From contig JAGYHM010000001.1 in the NCBI GenBank assembly GCA_018457305.1, positions 1 through 32,958 on the forward strand: DNA of 32,958 nt. Direction: 5' to 3'. Position 1 is the stretch's first letter. Each line of letters opens with the position of its first letter. The position numbers and the translations under genes are program-made. The notes beneath the pieces were generated by a model. That model made no database searches. It was not told the DNA's origin and saw only the letters and a program-made list of their open reading frames with translations. Source of the stretch: Fusobacterium sp. (GTDB lineage: Bacteria > Fusobacteriota > Fusobacteriia > Fusobacteriales > Fusobacteriaceae). Shown here piece by piece: positions 1-8,564 of this stretch.

Positions 1-348
1 GATTTAGATAGAATTTTAGGGGAAGTTAAAAATGGAGAAGGACTTGTTTCTGGAAGTAAAATGGGAACTATTGGTGGAAAAATTTTAGTAAAATGGAATT
101 CCAATAATAGAAAACCTGTTTTCCCAGAGATAGCAGAATATAGTGGTAAAAATGGAACAGTTAAAATAAAATTAAAAGTTGATAACTATGGAAATATTAT
201 AAGTTATAATATTGAAAAAGGCTCAGGAGTTCCAGAAATTGATGCAGCGATTGAAAAAGTTATAGGAAGTTGGAAAATAAATTTATTAAAAACTAAAAAA
301 CAAATAGGTGGAACTTTTTATATGAATTATAGTTTTAATTTAAAATAA
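1..348 (+). CDS. TonB C-terminal domain protein (5' truncated by window edge)
   Basis: The reading frame is open from base 1, so this is the 3' end of a longer gene and the ATG at 61 is probably internal. The visible 115 residues resemble the TonB C-terminal domain. They include a 'KPVFPEIAEYSGKNG' stretch, a 'VKIKLKVDNYGNI' strand and a 'SGVPEIDAAIEKVIGSWKI' helix-strand that match the usual pattern (V.V..D..G.V..SG...LD.A....W). TonB proteins couple the proton-motive force of the inner membrane to outer-membrane transporters, or serve in related envelope roles. The N-terminal membrane anchor and proline-rich linker, if present, lie outside the window. The stop is 17 nt before the next gene, so the two are probably cotranscribed. 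The domain call is fairly sure; a role in iron or other transport is not shown here. Confidence 0.7.
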   Translation, partial: DLDRILGEVKNGEGLVSGSKMGTIGGKILVKWNSNNRKPVFPEIAEYSGKNGTVKIKLKVDNYGNIISYNIEKGSGVPEIDAAIEKVIGSWKINLLKTKKQIGGTFYMNYSFNLK

Positions 349-365
349 AAATTTAGGAGGTAAAA

Positions 366-1760
366 ATGCTACTGCTTGGACTTAGATTAGATGAAGAATT
401 AAAATCTGAACTTGAGAATAATTTTGAAAACGATTTAACTTTTGTTGAGAATGTCGTTGACTTTATGGAGTGTGTAAAGAAAAAAAGGTACGATGTAGTT
501 TTAATAGAAGAAAAAAATTCTAAAGATGATGTTTTGATAAATTTAATTACCAAAGTAAGTGAATTTCAAAAAAAAGTTGTTATTATAGTCTTGGGAGAAA
601 CTTCAAATATAAAAATCGTTGCAGGAAGTATAAGAGCAGGAGCTTATGATTATATTTTGAAACCAGAAAGTCCTCAAAATATAATAAAAATAGTTGAAAA
701 ATCTCTTAAAGATTTTAAAATGATGGCAGAAAGAGTTGATAAAACAAAGAGAACAGGAGAAAAACTTATTGGCCGTTCTAAAAGTATGATGTCTTTGTAT
801 AAAATAATAGGAAAAGTTGCAAACAGTAGCCTTCCAGTTTTAATAAGTGGAGAAAGAGGAACAGGGAAAACAAGTGTTGCAAATGCAATTCATCAATATA
901 GTTCAGCCACAGATAAACCATTTATAAGCGTAAACTGTAATTCTTATCGTTCGGGCTTACTAGAAAGAAAATTATTTGGTTATGAAAAAGGTTCTTTTGA
1001 GGGAGCAGTATTTAGTCAACTTGGAGAATTAGAAAAGGCAGAAGGTGGAATTTTACATTTAGCCAATATCGAATCTCTAAGTTTAGATATGCAATCAAAA
1101 ATTTTATTCTTATTGGAAGAAAATAAATTTTTTAGATTAGGTGGAGCTGAACCTATAAATACTTTTGTTAGAGTGCTTGCAAGTACAAGTGAAAATCTGG
1201 AAGAACTAATTAGAAAAGGTTTATTTATAGATGAGCTATATAGAAAATTAAAAGTTTTAGAAATTTATATTCCTAGCTTAAAAGAAAGAAAAGAAGATAT
1301 TCCATTTATTATTGATCATTATTTAATGGACTGTAATCAAGAATTAGGAAAAAATGTAAAAGGGATTAGTAAGGCAGCCTTGAAAAAGATGATGAGATAC
1401 GAATGGCCTGGCAATGTAAACGAATTAAAAAATGCTGTTAAATCTGCAGTGGCTATGTGTCGTGGTGGAAGTATTTTGATAGAAGATTTACCTCTTAATT
1501 TGATGGGAGAAAAAACTTTAGTTCTTAAACTTAAAGATGAAGTAATTTCACTTGAAAATTGGATTAAATTAGAAATAATAAATTTAAAACAAAAAAATAA
1601 AAAAGGAGATTATTATTCTGAAATAATTTCTAAAGTGGAAAGAGAATTAATAAAACAAATTTTAGAAATTACAAATGCAAAAAAAGTAGAAACGGCTGAG
1701 ATTTTAGGTATAACTAGAAATACACTTAGAACGAAAATGAATAATTATGATTTGGAGTAA
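366..1760 (+). CDS. NtrC-family-like transcriptional regulator with degenerate receiver and AAA+ domains
   Basis: The 464 residues show three parts: a receiver-like domain (about 1-118), a central AAA+ domain of the sigma-54 activator type (about 133-365) and a Fis-type helix-turn-helix at the end (about 425-464). Walker A is intact (GERGTGKT, 162-169), but other key positions are lost. The GAFTGA loop reads GSFEGA (209-214). The Walker B acidic pair is replaced by 'HLAN' (231-234). The first arginine-finger position in the FRxDLYYRL motif is Ile (FIDELYRKL, 288-296). The sensor II Arg of WPGNVREL is Asn (N352). In the receiver the phosphoacceptor position appears to be Glu ('VVLIEEKN') and the N-terminal acidic pocket is missing. 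The AGGAGG at 355-360 supports this start. It probably binds DNA through the HTH without classical sigma-54 activation. It lies 3 nt before dnaX. The target is unknown. Confidence 0.85.
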   Translation: MLLLGLRLDEELKSELENNFENDLTFVENVVDFMECVKKKRYDVVLIEEKNSKDDVLINLITKVSEFQKKVVIIVLGETSNIKIVAGSIRAGAYDYILKPESPQNIIKIVEKSLKDFKMMAERVDKTKRTGEKLIGRSKSMMSLYKIIGKVANSSLPVLISGERGTGKTSVANAIHQYSSATDKPFISVNCNSYRSGLLERKLFGYEKGSFEGAVFSQLGELEKAEGGILHLANIESLSLDMQSKILFLLEENKFFRLGGAEPINTFVRVLASTSENLEELIRKGLFIDELYRKLKVLEIYIPSLKERKEDIPFIIDHYLMDCNQELGKNVKGISKAALKKMMRYEWPGNVNELKNAVKSAVAMCRGGSILIEDLPLNLMGEKTLVLKLKDEVISLENWIKLEIINLKQKNKKGDYYSEIISKVERELIKQILEITNAKKVETAEILGITRNTLRTKMNNYDLE

Positions 1761-1763
1761 AAT

Positions 1764-3269
1764 ATGCATATTACACTTTATAGAAAATATAGACCAGCAA
1801 GTTTTGAAGAAATTTCTGGTGAAAATGAAATAGTAAAAACTTTAAAACTATCTTTAAAAAATAAGGCTACTTCTCACGCTTATTTATTTTCTGGGCCAAG
1901 AGGAGTAGGAAAAACAACTACTGCAAGACTTATTGCAAAAGGTGTGAACTGTTTAGAACTTTTGGAAGACGGTGAGCCTTGCAATCATTGTAAGAACTGT
2001 ACTTCAATAAATGAAGGAAGATTTAGTGATTTAATTGAAATAGATGCTGCCTCAAATAGAAGCATAGATGAAATTAGAAATTTAAAAGAAAAAATAAATT
2101 ATCAACCAGTTGAAGGCTTAAAAAAAGTTTATATTATAGATGAAGCACATATGCTTACAAAAGAAGCTTTTAATGCCTTACTAAAAACTTTGGAAGAGCC
2201 ACCTTCACATGTAATATTTATTTTGGCAACAACAGAACTTGAAAAAATATTGCCAACTATTATTTCAAGATGTCAAAGATATGATTTCAAAACTTTAGAA
2301 CTTTCTGAAATGAAAAAAAGATTAGAGTTTATTTTAAAAGAAGAAAAAATAGAAATGGAAGAAGATGTTTTTCCTGTAATATATGAAACATCTGCTGGAA
2401 GTATGAGAGATTCAATTTCAATTTTAGAAAGACTTATCATAAGTTCTAATGGAGAAAAAATAAACTTAGATATTGCAGAAAAAACTTTGGGGATTACTCC
2501 TAGTGCACAAATAAAAAAAGTTTTAGATAAAATTTTAGAGAAAAATGAGTATGATATAATAGAAGAATTAGAAAAAATTGCATATCAATCTTATGATATA
2601 GAATTATTTTTTAAAGATTTGGCAAAATATTGTAAGAATTTAATGGTGAAGGGAGAACTAGATTATAATTTAGGTTTCAATATTATTTCTATAATCTACG
2701 ATGTACTTTCAAAATTTAAATTTGAAGATGACAAAAAACTTGTAGCCTATGTTATAGTAGCAGATATTTTATCAAAATGTTTTAGAAAAAATAATTTTAA
2801 TAATTCTAATATTAGCTCTAGTTCTAATTTATCTCAAAATTTTAAAAAAGAAATTTCTTATGAACAAAACACAGAAATAAAAAAAGAAAAAACAAAAGAA
2901 GTTAGAGAAGAAAAACAAGAAACTTTTAAAATAAATTTAGAATTTGCAGATATAAAAAGTTCTTGGGAAAATTTAATTACAACAGCAGGGCAAAAAAAGA
3001 TTTCTTTTAAAGTATTTTTATTGGGTACTGAGCCTTTGGAACTAGAAAATAATATTTTAAAAATTGGTTTTAAATATGCTTCTGCCTATGCAAAAGAACA
3101 AATGGAAACAGCAGAATATCAAGAAGAATTTACTAAAATAGTAAGAGAATTTTTCAATGAACAAAAACTAATTTTAAAATATGAAATCATTGGAAACAAA
3201 GAAAAAAAAGAACAAAATAAAACAGAGTTTCACAAAAAAATTATAGATTTTTTTGAGGGAAACGATTAA
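1764..3269 (+). CDS. dnaX: DNA polymerase III subunit gamma/tau
   Basis: This is the clamp-loader ATPase that loads the beta sliding clamp on DNA and ties the polymerase to the replisome. The start 'LYRKYRPASFEEISG' is typical. Walker A GPRGVGKT (44-51), a zinc knuckle (C63, C73, C76, C79), the DEAH box (126-129) and the 'ISRCQRYDF' sensor I region are all present. Domain III ends near residue 355. A Lys/Glu-rich linker (about 360-390) follows, then a C-terminal tau-like domain to residue 501. The linker contains the heptamer A AAA AAA (2879-2885); a -1 shift there would stop at TAG 2903-2905 and give a gamma-like product of about 380 residues. It starts 3 nt after the upstream regulator and is 26 nt from the next gene. 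Confidence 0.97.
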   Translation: MHITLYRKYRPASFEEISGENEIVKTLKLSLKNKATSHAYLFSGPRGVGKTTTARLIAKGVNCLELLEDGEPCNHCKNCTSINEGRFSDLIEIDAASNRSIDEIRNLKEKINYQPVEGLKKVYIIDEAHMLTKEAFNALLKTLEEPPSHVIFILATTELEKILPTIISRCQRYDFKTLELSEMKKRLEFILKEEKIEMEEDVFPVIYETSAGSMRDSISILERLIISSNGEKINLDIAEKTLGITPSAQIKKVLDKILEKNEYDIIEELEKIAYQSYDIELFFKDLAKYCKNLMVKGELDYNLGFNIISIIYDVLSKFKFEDDKKLVAYVIVADILSKCFRKNNFNNSNISSSSNLSQNFKKEISYEQNTEIKKEKTKEVREEKQETFKINLEFADIKSSWENLITTAGQKKISFKVFLLGTEPLELENNILKIGFKYASAYAKEQMETAEYQEEFTKIVREFFNEQKLILKYEIIGNKEKKEQNKTEFHKKIIDFFEGND

Positions 3270-3295
3270 AATTAAGATTAAATTAAGGAGGATAG

Positions 3296-4117
3296 ATGCA
3301 AATTTTAGCAGTCTTTTCATCATCAATAACAATAATATTATATTTTTTCTTATCTATGTTAATTCCATTTTTAGCTTATCTAGTTCCTTACTATAAGATA
3401 AAAAAAGTTAATTTAAAAGAAAAAAAATATAAAATATTAGTCAATTTATTTGTTGCATCTATATTGACTTTAATAAATATAAAATTTTTAATAATTTATT
3501 TAATTTTTCCAGTGATAATGGAATTTATGTTTTACCTAACTGGAATTTTTAAAGAAAAATTAAAAACTTATGACAGAGCCATACTTATGTCTTTAATATC
3601 AACTATAATAGTTTCAGTTTATATAAGTAATATAAATTTAGATGTTTCTGTTTTAAAAAATTTATTGGCTTCAGAGCATATAAATATAGATTTTACAGAA
3701 TTTATAAAAACTTTTTCTTATATAAAAGAAAATATAGTTTTCACAGCATTTTCATATTTTTTCGTGGGAAATTTATTATTGATTTTTAGTTTAGATAAGA
3801 AAGATTATTCAAATTGGGAAATATCTCCGTACTGGTTGCTTATCTTTATGGCAATAATTTTTGTAGATAAATTCATGGGAATAAGTATGACAGAAAATTT
3901 TTGGAGCAGAAATTTGGTTGAAGTTGTAAAATATGTATATGTGTGGCACAGTATAAAAGTTATATATAATTTATGTACTTTTACAAAAATAAATTTTTTA
4001 AAGCATTTGATAAGTCTTATGCTAGCAATAAGTTATCCAACACTGGCTTTTGTTTTGGGAGCATTAGTTAGTTTTAAAATAATAGAAGTAGAAAATATTA
4101 AAATTTCAAAAAAATAG
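3296..4117 (+). CDS. YybS-like (DUF2232-type) integral membrane protein
   Basis: The 273-residue protein is mostly hydrophobic, with seven or eight likely membrane segments separated by short Lys-rich loops. It has no catalytic motif that I can see. An AAGGAGG (3285-3291) sits 4 nt before the ATG. The gene ends 13 nt before rplI, which is followed by dnaB. In Firmicutes a DUF2232 membrane protein (YybS) often lies just upstream of rplI and the replicative helicase, so position and topology suggest this is the local equivalent. The family's function is not established. The name rests on synteny and hydropathy rather than a sequence motif, so it is tentative. Confidence 0.6.
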   Translation: MQILAVFSSSITIILYFFLSMLIPFLAYLVPYYKIKKVNLKEKKYKILVNLFVASILTLINIKFLIIYLIFPVIMEFMFYLTGIFKEKLKTYDRAILMSLISTIIVSVYISNINLDVSVLKNLLASEHINIDFTEFIKTFSYIKENIVFTAFSYFFVGNLLLIFSLDKKDYSNWEISPYWLLIFMAIIFVDKFMGISMTENFWSRNLVEVVKYVYVWHSIKVIYNLCTFTKINFLKHLISLMLAISYPTLAFVLGALVSFKIIEVENIKISKK

Positions 4118-4130
4118 AGGAGGAACAAAA

Positions 4131-4580
4131 ATGGCAAAAATAAAAGTAATACTTACGGAAGATGTAGCAGGACAAGGGAGAAAGGGAGATATAATTTCAG
4201 TTTCAGATGGATATGCTCATAATTTTTTATTGAAAGGTAAAAAAGCAGTTTTAGCAACTGATGAAGAGCTTAGAAGAATTGAAAACAAAAGAAAAAAAGA
4301 AGAAAAAAAACTTGAAGAAGAAAGAGTAAAAGCAGTTGAGTTAAAAAAATTACTTGAAAGCAAAGCAGTGAAAATTGAAGTTAAAAGTGGAGAAAATGGA
4401 AAATTATTTGGAACTATAACTCATAAAGAAATTGCTACTTTAATAAAAGATGAATTTGATGTTGATATAGATAAAAAGAAAATTGAATGTAATATTAAAA
4501 ATTTAGGTATGCAAGAAGCTACAATAAAATTATTTACAGAAATAAAAGCAACTTTAAAAGTTGAAGTTTTATCAAAATAA
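4131..4580 (+). CDS. rplI: 50S ribosomal protein bL9
   Basis: bL9 binds 23S rRNA near the base of the L1 stalk and extends away from the 50S surface. The 149-residue length is normal. The N-terminal domain carries the signature 'GQGRKGDIISVSDGYAHNFLL' region (residues 15-35), followed by the long charged connecting helix (about 45-75, rich in Glu, Lys and Arg) and a C-terminal RNA-binding domain ('KLFGTITHKEIA'). A strong Shine-Dalgarno GAGGAGG (4117-4123) overlaps the end of the upstream gene. In many bacteria rplI follows rpsR; here it is instead placed 32 nt before dnaB, as in Bacillus. Confidence 0.97.
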   Translation: MAKIKVILTEDVAGQGRKGDIISVSDGYAHNFLLKGKKAVLATDEELRRIENKRKKEEKKLEEERVKAVELKKLLESKAVKIEVKSGENGKLFGTITHKEIATLIKDEFDVDIDKKKIECNIKNLGMQEATIKLFTEIKATLKVEVLSK

Positions 4581-4612
4581 AAAATAATTAAAAAAAAAGA
4601 GAGTGGAATAAT

Positions 4613-5950
4613 ATGGAAGAAACGATGTTAAAAAAAATTCCCTATAATTTAGAAGCAGAAAAATCTTTACTAGGTGGAATATTTTACAACAATGATTTAT
4701 TTGGAGAAATTGTAGAAATATTACAAAGTGAAGATTTTTATTCAAGAGAAAATTCAATTATATTTTCTGCTATGCTTGAATTATATTCAGAGGGAAATAC
4801 AATAGATGCAATTCTTGTAAATGAAAAAATTAAAAAAACTGAAAAAATCAATGTTGAAATTGTAGAAAAAAGATTGGAAGAAATTTTAGATGAAGTTATA
4901 AGTTCATATAATTTAATTGAGTATGCAAATTTAATTAAAGAAAAAGCAACACTTAGAAATTTAGGTTTAGCAGGAACAAAAATAACTGAAATTGCTTATA
5001 AAGATGATAGAGCAGTTGGAGATATAGTTGATGAAGCTGAAGCCTTAGTTTTAGGTTTATCTAATAAAATAACTAAAAAAGAAATAGTTCCTATAAAACT
5101 TGCAACAATAGATGAGATAAAAAGACAAGAAAAAATCAGTAAAAATAATGGAAAAACTACTGGAATGAGTACAGGTTTCACAGATTTAGATAGAAGTACA
5201 AGTGGCTTAAATAATTCTGATTTAATTATTGTGGCAGCTAGACCTGCAATGGGAAAAACCGCCTTTGCCTTAAATCTTTTATTAAATGTTGCCAAATTAG
5301 AAAATAAATCAGTTTTATTTTTTAGTTTAGAAATGTCAACCTCTCAATTATATCAAAGACTTCTTGCAATAGAGGCGGGAGTTCCTTTGCATAATATAAA
5401 AAATGGATTTTTAGATGATGAGGCTTGGTCAAAAGTTGCAATAGCAACAAGCAAATTATCTAATACGAAAATTTTCATAGGAGATTTACCCAATGTAAAT
5501 ACTTTGGAGATTAGATCTTATGCTAGAAAAATGAAAAGCAGAGGGGAGCTAGATTTAATTATTGTGGATTACTTGCAACTTATAAAAGGAACAAGTAGAA
5601 GTGGAGATAACAGACAGCAAGAAATTTCTGACATATCTAGATCTTTAAAAAGTTTGGCAAGAGAGTTAGATATCCCAATCATAGCTCTTTCTCAACTTTC
5701 AAGAAGTGTTGAGAGTAGAGTTGATAAAAGACCGATACTTTCAGATTTAAGAGAGTCTGGAGCAATAGAACAAGATGCAGATATAGTCGCTTTCCTATAT
5801 AGAGATGAATACTATAATCCAGAAACGGAAAATAAAGGAATAACAGAGCTTATAATAGGAAAACAAAGAAATGGACCTACGGGAATAGTAAAATTAAATT
5901 TCCTAGAAGCATTCACAAGATTTACAAATTATACAGATCAAATTAAATAG
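4613..5950 (+). CDS. dnaB: Replicative DNA helicase DnaB
   Basis: This is the hexameric helicase that unwinds DNA ahead of the replication fork. The N-terminal domain (about 8-110, 'KIPYNLEAEKSLLGGIFYNND') is followed by a linker and the RecA-like domain. Walker A is ARPAMGKT (209-216), the Walker B region is 'LDLIIVDYLQL', and later motifs include 'LKSLARELDIPIIALSQLSRSVE', 'LSDLRESGAIEQDADIV' and 'IIGKQRNGPTG'. The length of 445 residues is normal and there is no intein in the helicase core. The Shine-Dalgarno is weak (GAGAGTGG near 4599-4606). A second in-frame ATG lies four codons downstream (4625), so the exact start is uncertain by four residues. Confidence 0.97.
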   Translation: MEETMLKKIPYNLEAEKSLLGGIFYNNDLFGEIVEILQSEDFYSRENSIIFSAMLELYSEGNTIDAILVNEKIKKTEKINVEIVEKRLEEILDEVISSYNLIEYANLIKEKATLRNLGLAGTKITEIAYKDDRAVGDIVDEAEALVLGLSNKITKKEIVPIKLATIDEIKRQEKISKNNGKTTGMSTGFTDLDRSTSGLNNSDLIIVAARPAMGKTAFALNLLLNVAKLENKSVLFFSLEMSTSQLYQRLLAIEAGVPLHNIKNGFLDDEAWSKVAIATSKLSNTKIFIGDLPNVNTLEIRSYARKMKSRGELDLIIVDYLQLIKGTSRSGDNRQQEISDISRSLKSLARELDIPIIALSQLSRSVESRVDKRPILSDLRESGAIEQDADIVAFLYRDEYYNPETENKGITELIIGKQRNGPTGIVKLNFLEAFTRFTNYTDQIK

Positions 5951-5989
5951 AAAATAATTAAGGTAAGATAGTAGAGAGGATGAAAAAAA

Positions 5990-7213
5990 TTGAGAAATGT
6001 TGAATTATTAGCACCTGCTGGAAATATGGAAAAGTTTAAAATGGCATTACACTATGGAGCAGATGCAGTATTTTTAGGTGGAAAAATGTTTAATTTAAGA
6101 GCTGGAAGCAATAATTTTTCAGATGAAGAATTAAAAGAAGCTGTTACCTATGCTCATGAAAGAGGAAAAAGAATATATGTAACATTAAATATTATTCCAC
6201 ATAATGAAGAATTAGAAACTTTACCTGAATATGTAAAATTTTTGGAAGAAATTAAAGTAGATGGAGTTATTGTTGCAGACTTGGGAGTATTCCAAGTTGT
6301 AAAAGAAAATTCAAACTTAAATATAAGTATCAGTACACAAGCAAGTAACACTAACTGGCGTTCAGTAAAAATGTGGAAAGATATGGGAGCAAAAAGAGTT
6401 GTTTTAGCAAGAGAAGTTTCGTTGGATAATATTGCTGAAATTAGAAAAAAAGTTCCTGACATTGAGTTAGAAGTATTTGTTCACGGTGCTATGTGTATGG
6501 CAATTTCTGGTAGATGCTTGCTAAGTAATTATATGACTGGAAGAGATGCCAACAGAGGAGATTGTGCTCAAGCATGTAGATGGAAGTATTCTCTTGTAGA
6601 AGAAACAAGACCTGGTGAACATATGCCAGTATATGAAGATGAAAGAGGAACTTATATTTTTAACTCTAAAGATTTATGTACAATAGAAATGCTAGATAAA
6701 ATTTTAGATTTAGGTGTAGATTCTTTAAAAATTGAAGGAAGAATGAAAGGAATTTACTATGTTTCTAATGTAGTTAAAATTTATAAAGACGCTTTAAATT
6801 CTTATCACACAGGTAAATTTGAATATAATCCAAGATGGAGAGAAGAATTGGAAGCAACTTCTAATCGTTCTTATACAGAAGGTTTTTATCATGGACAAGC
6901 AGGAAGAGAAGCACAAAATTATAATAGTAGAAATTCTTACAGTCAAACACATAAATTAGTTGCAAAAGTTGAAAAACAATTATCGGAAAATGAATATTTA
7001 GTTGCAATTAGAAATAAATTATATGTTGGACAAGAAGTTGAAATTATAAGTCCAGAAATAGAACCAAGAAAATTTATTATGCCAGAAATGATTTTAATAA
7101 ATAAAGTTGGTAAAGAAGAGGGGGCAGTTGAATCTGCTAATCCAAATTCATTTGTAAAAATTAAAACAGATATGAAAATAAATGAACTTGATATGATAAG
7201 AATAATTTTATAA
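5990..7213 (+). CDS. U32-family protein, likely tRNA 5-hydroxyuridine modification protein TrhP
   Basis: The 407-residue protein begins 'NVELLAPAGNMEKFKMAL', the classic U32 opening. It carries the U32 signature region with a cysteine cluster ('CMAISGRCLLSNYMTGRDAN', then 'CAQACRW') around residues 163-195, 'SLKIEGRMKGIYYVSNVV' near 245-262, and a C-terminal barrel domain. In the YegQ/YrrO subgroup these proteins make 5-hydroxyuridine at tRNA position 34 and the cysteines probably hold an Fe-S cluster; the peptidase label is historical. The frame opens with TTG at 5990, served by GAGAGGA at 5974-5980; no in-frame ATG exists before the conserved ELLAPAGN. A closer ATG at 5980 opens only a seven-codon frame. 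The gene ends at a hairpin terminator shared with secY. Confidence 0.88.
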   Translation: MRNVELLAPAGNMEKFKMALHYGADAVFLGGKMFNLRAGSNNFSDEELKEAVTYAHERGKRIYVTLNIIPHNEELETLPEYVKFLEEIKVDGVIVADLGVFQVVKENSNLNISISTQASNTNWRSVKMWKDMGAKRVVLAREVSLDNIAEIRKKVPDIELEVFVHGAMCMAISGRCLLSNYMTGRDANRGDCAQACRWKYSLVEETRPGEHMPVYEDERGTYIFNSKDLCTIEMLDKILDLGVDSLKIEGRMKGIYYVSNVVKIYKDALNSYHTGKFEYNPRWREELEATSNRSYTEGFYHGQAGREAQNYNSRNSYSQTHKLVAKVEKQLSENEYLVAIRNKLYVGQEVEIISPEIEPRKFIMPEMILINKVGKEEGAVESANPNSFVKIKTDMKINELDMIRIIL

Positions 7214-7221
7214 AAAATAAA

Positions 7222-7247
7222 AAGTTGTGCCTTTACAAGCACAACTT
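7222..7247. terminator. Bidirectional terminator between converging U32 gene and secY
   Basis: A perfect 9-bp stem, AAGTTGTGC (7222-7230) and GCACAACTT (7239-7247), has an 8-nt loop. A-rich sequence lies on its left and T-rich sequence on its right, so both strands end in a U-tract. It lies 9 nt after the stop of the plus-strand gene and 11 nt after the stop of secY. Confidence 0.88.
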
Positions 7248-7258
7248 ATTTTTTATTT

Positions 7259-8539
7259 TTAAATAAATCCTTTATAATCTCTCATTACTAGGTGTGCATT
7301 TATTTGTTGAACTGTATCCAATGCAACCCCTACAACAATTATTATTCCTGTTCCTCCAAAGTAAACTGGTAGTCCCATTGAAGTAAATATAACACTTGGA
7401 AGAATTGAAATCATTGCTAAGAACAATCCTCCTCCCCAAGTTATACGAGTAACTACTCCTTCTAAATACTCAACAGTTTCATTTCCAGGTCTAATTCCAG
7501 GAATTGTTCCACCACTTTGTTTTAGATTTTCAGCTACCTTTTCGGGATCAAAAACTATTGCTGTATAAAAGAATGAAAAGAACATAATTACTAATGCATA
7601 TAGAAATAAATATACAGGATGATTTTGTCCAAAAATTATTGCTAATGTTGTCTTCATACTAAAAGTAGAAGGAAGTGCATTTACTATCACTCCTGGTACT
7701 AACATAAAGACTGATGCAAAGATTATTGGCATTACTCCTGAACTATTAAGTCTTAAAGGAATATAAGAATTTTGTCCCATTCCTCCACTTGTATTAAATC
7801 CTTTTCCAACATAATGAATAGGTATTTTTCTTTGCCCAAGTTGGAATATTGTAATACTAACTATTGTTAATACTGCTAATATAGCAACTAATATCAATAG
7901 AGGAATTAAAAACTTACTTCCTTGCATTTTTTGTATTGTCTGAACAATACTTGAAGGTCCTCTTGAAATTACATTTAAAAATATTATAAGAGAAACTCCA
8001 TTTCCTATTCCCTTGATAGATATTTGTTCTCCAACCCACATCAAGAAAACTGTTCCAGCAGTTAATGTTGTAACAGTTACCAAAAAGAAACTAAGTCCCG
8101 GTGTGTAAATAAGTCCAACAGACTGTAACCACATACATACTCCTATAGCTTGAACTACAGCAATTGCAATAGTTAAATATCTTGTCCATTGAGTTATTTT
8201 ATTTCTTCCAGATTCTCCCTCTTTTTGAATTTCTTCAATTTGTGGAACTATTGATGCCAATAAGCTGACAACTATGGAAGCATTTATGTAGGGCACTATT
8301 CCTAATGAAAATATTGACACCCTAGTGAAGGCTCCCCCTGAAAACATATTTATATAACCTAATATATCATTTTCACTTGCCATTGAAGCTAATCTATCCA
8401 CATCTACACCAGGAGCAGGAATCAAAGTTCCTACTCTGGCTACTAAAAACATCATCAATGTGAAAAAAATTCTATCTCTAAGTTCAGGAATTTTAAATAT
8501 ACTGCTTAACTTTGAATTAAACTTCTCCATTAAAGTCAT
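7259..8539 (-). CDS. secY: Preprotein translocase subunit SecY
   Basis: SecY forms the protein-conducting channel of the Sec translocon in the inner membrane. The protein has the ten-helix pattern, with early motifs 'RDRIFFTLMMFLVARVGTLIPAPGVD' (split here by the plug region that follows) and late motifs 'YTAIVFDPEKVAENLKQSGG' and 'GIRPG'. ATG at 8539 is chosen because AGGTGA (8550-8545) sits 5 nt upstream of it. A GTG three codons earlier (8548) overlaps that Shine-Dalgarno, and a further ATG lies at 8530. It is the last gene of the operon: no adk, map, infA or rpmJ follows, and transcription ends at the hairpin at 7222-7247. Confidence 0.95.
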   Translation of the reverse strand: MTLMEKFNSKLSSIFKIPELRDRIFFTLMMFLVARVGTLIPAPGVDVDRLASMASENDILGYINMFSGGAFTRVSIFSLGIVPYINASIVVSLLASIVPQIEEIQKEGESGRNKITQWTRYLTIAIAVVQAIGVCMWLQSVGLIYTPGLSFFLVTVTTLTAGTVFLMWVGEQISIKGIGNGVSLIIFLNVISRGPSSIVQTIQKMQGSKFLIPLLILVAILAVLTIVSITIFQLGQRKIPIHYVGKGFNTSGGMGQNSYIPLRLNSSGVMPIIFASVFMLVPGVIVNALPSTFSMKTTLAIIFGQNHPVYLFLYALVIMFFSFFYTAIVFDPEKVAENLKQSGGTIPGIRPGNETVEYLEGVVTRITWGGGLFLAMISILPSVIFTSMGLPVYFGGTGIIIVVGVALDTVQQINAHLVMRDYKGFI

Positions 8540-8564
8540 GCATTTCACCTACCTTAGAAATATA

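Noticed and set aside
2993..2999. A second slippery heptamer A AAA AAG in dnaX with a -1 stop at 3008-3010
   Set aside because: It matches the E. coli heptamer, but it lies inside the folded C-terminal tau-like domain rather than in the linker, so a product ending there would cut that domain. The linker site at 2879-2885 is more plausible; chance is likely in A-rich DNA.
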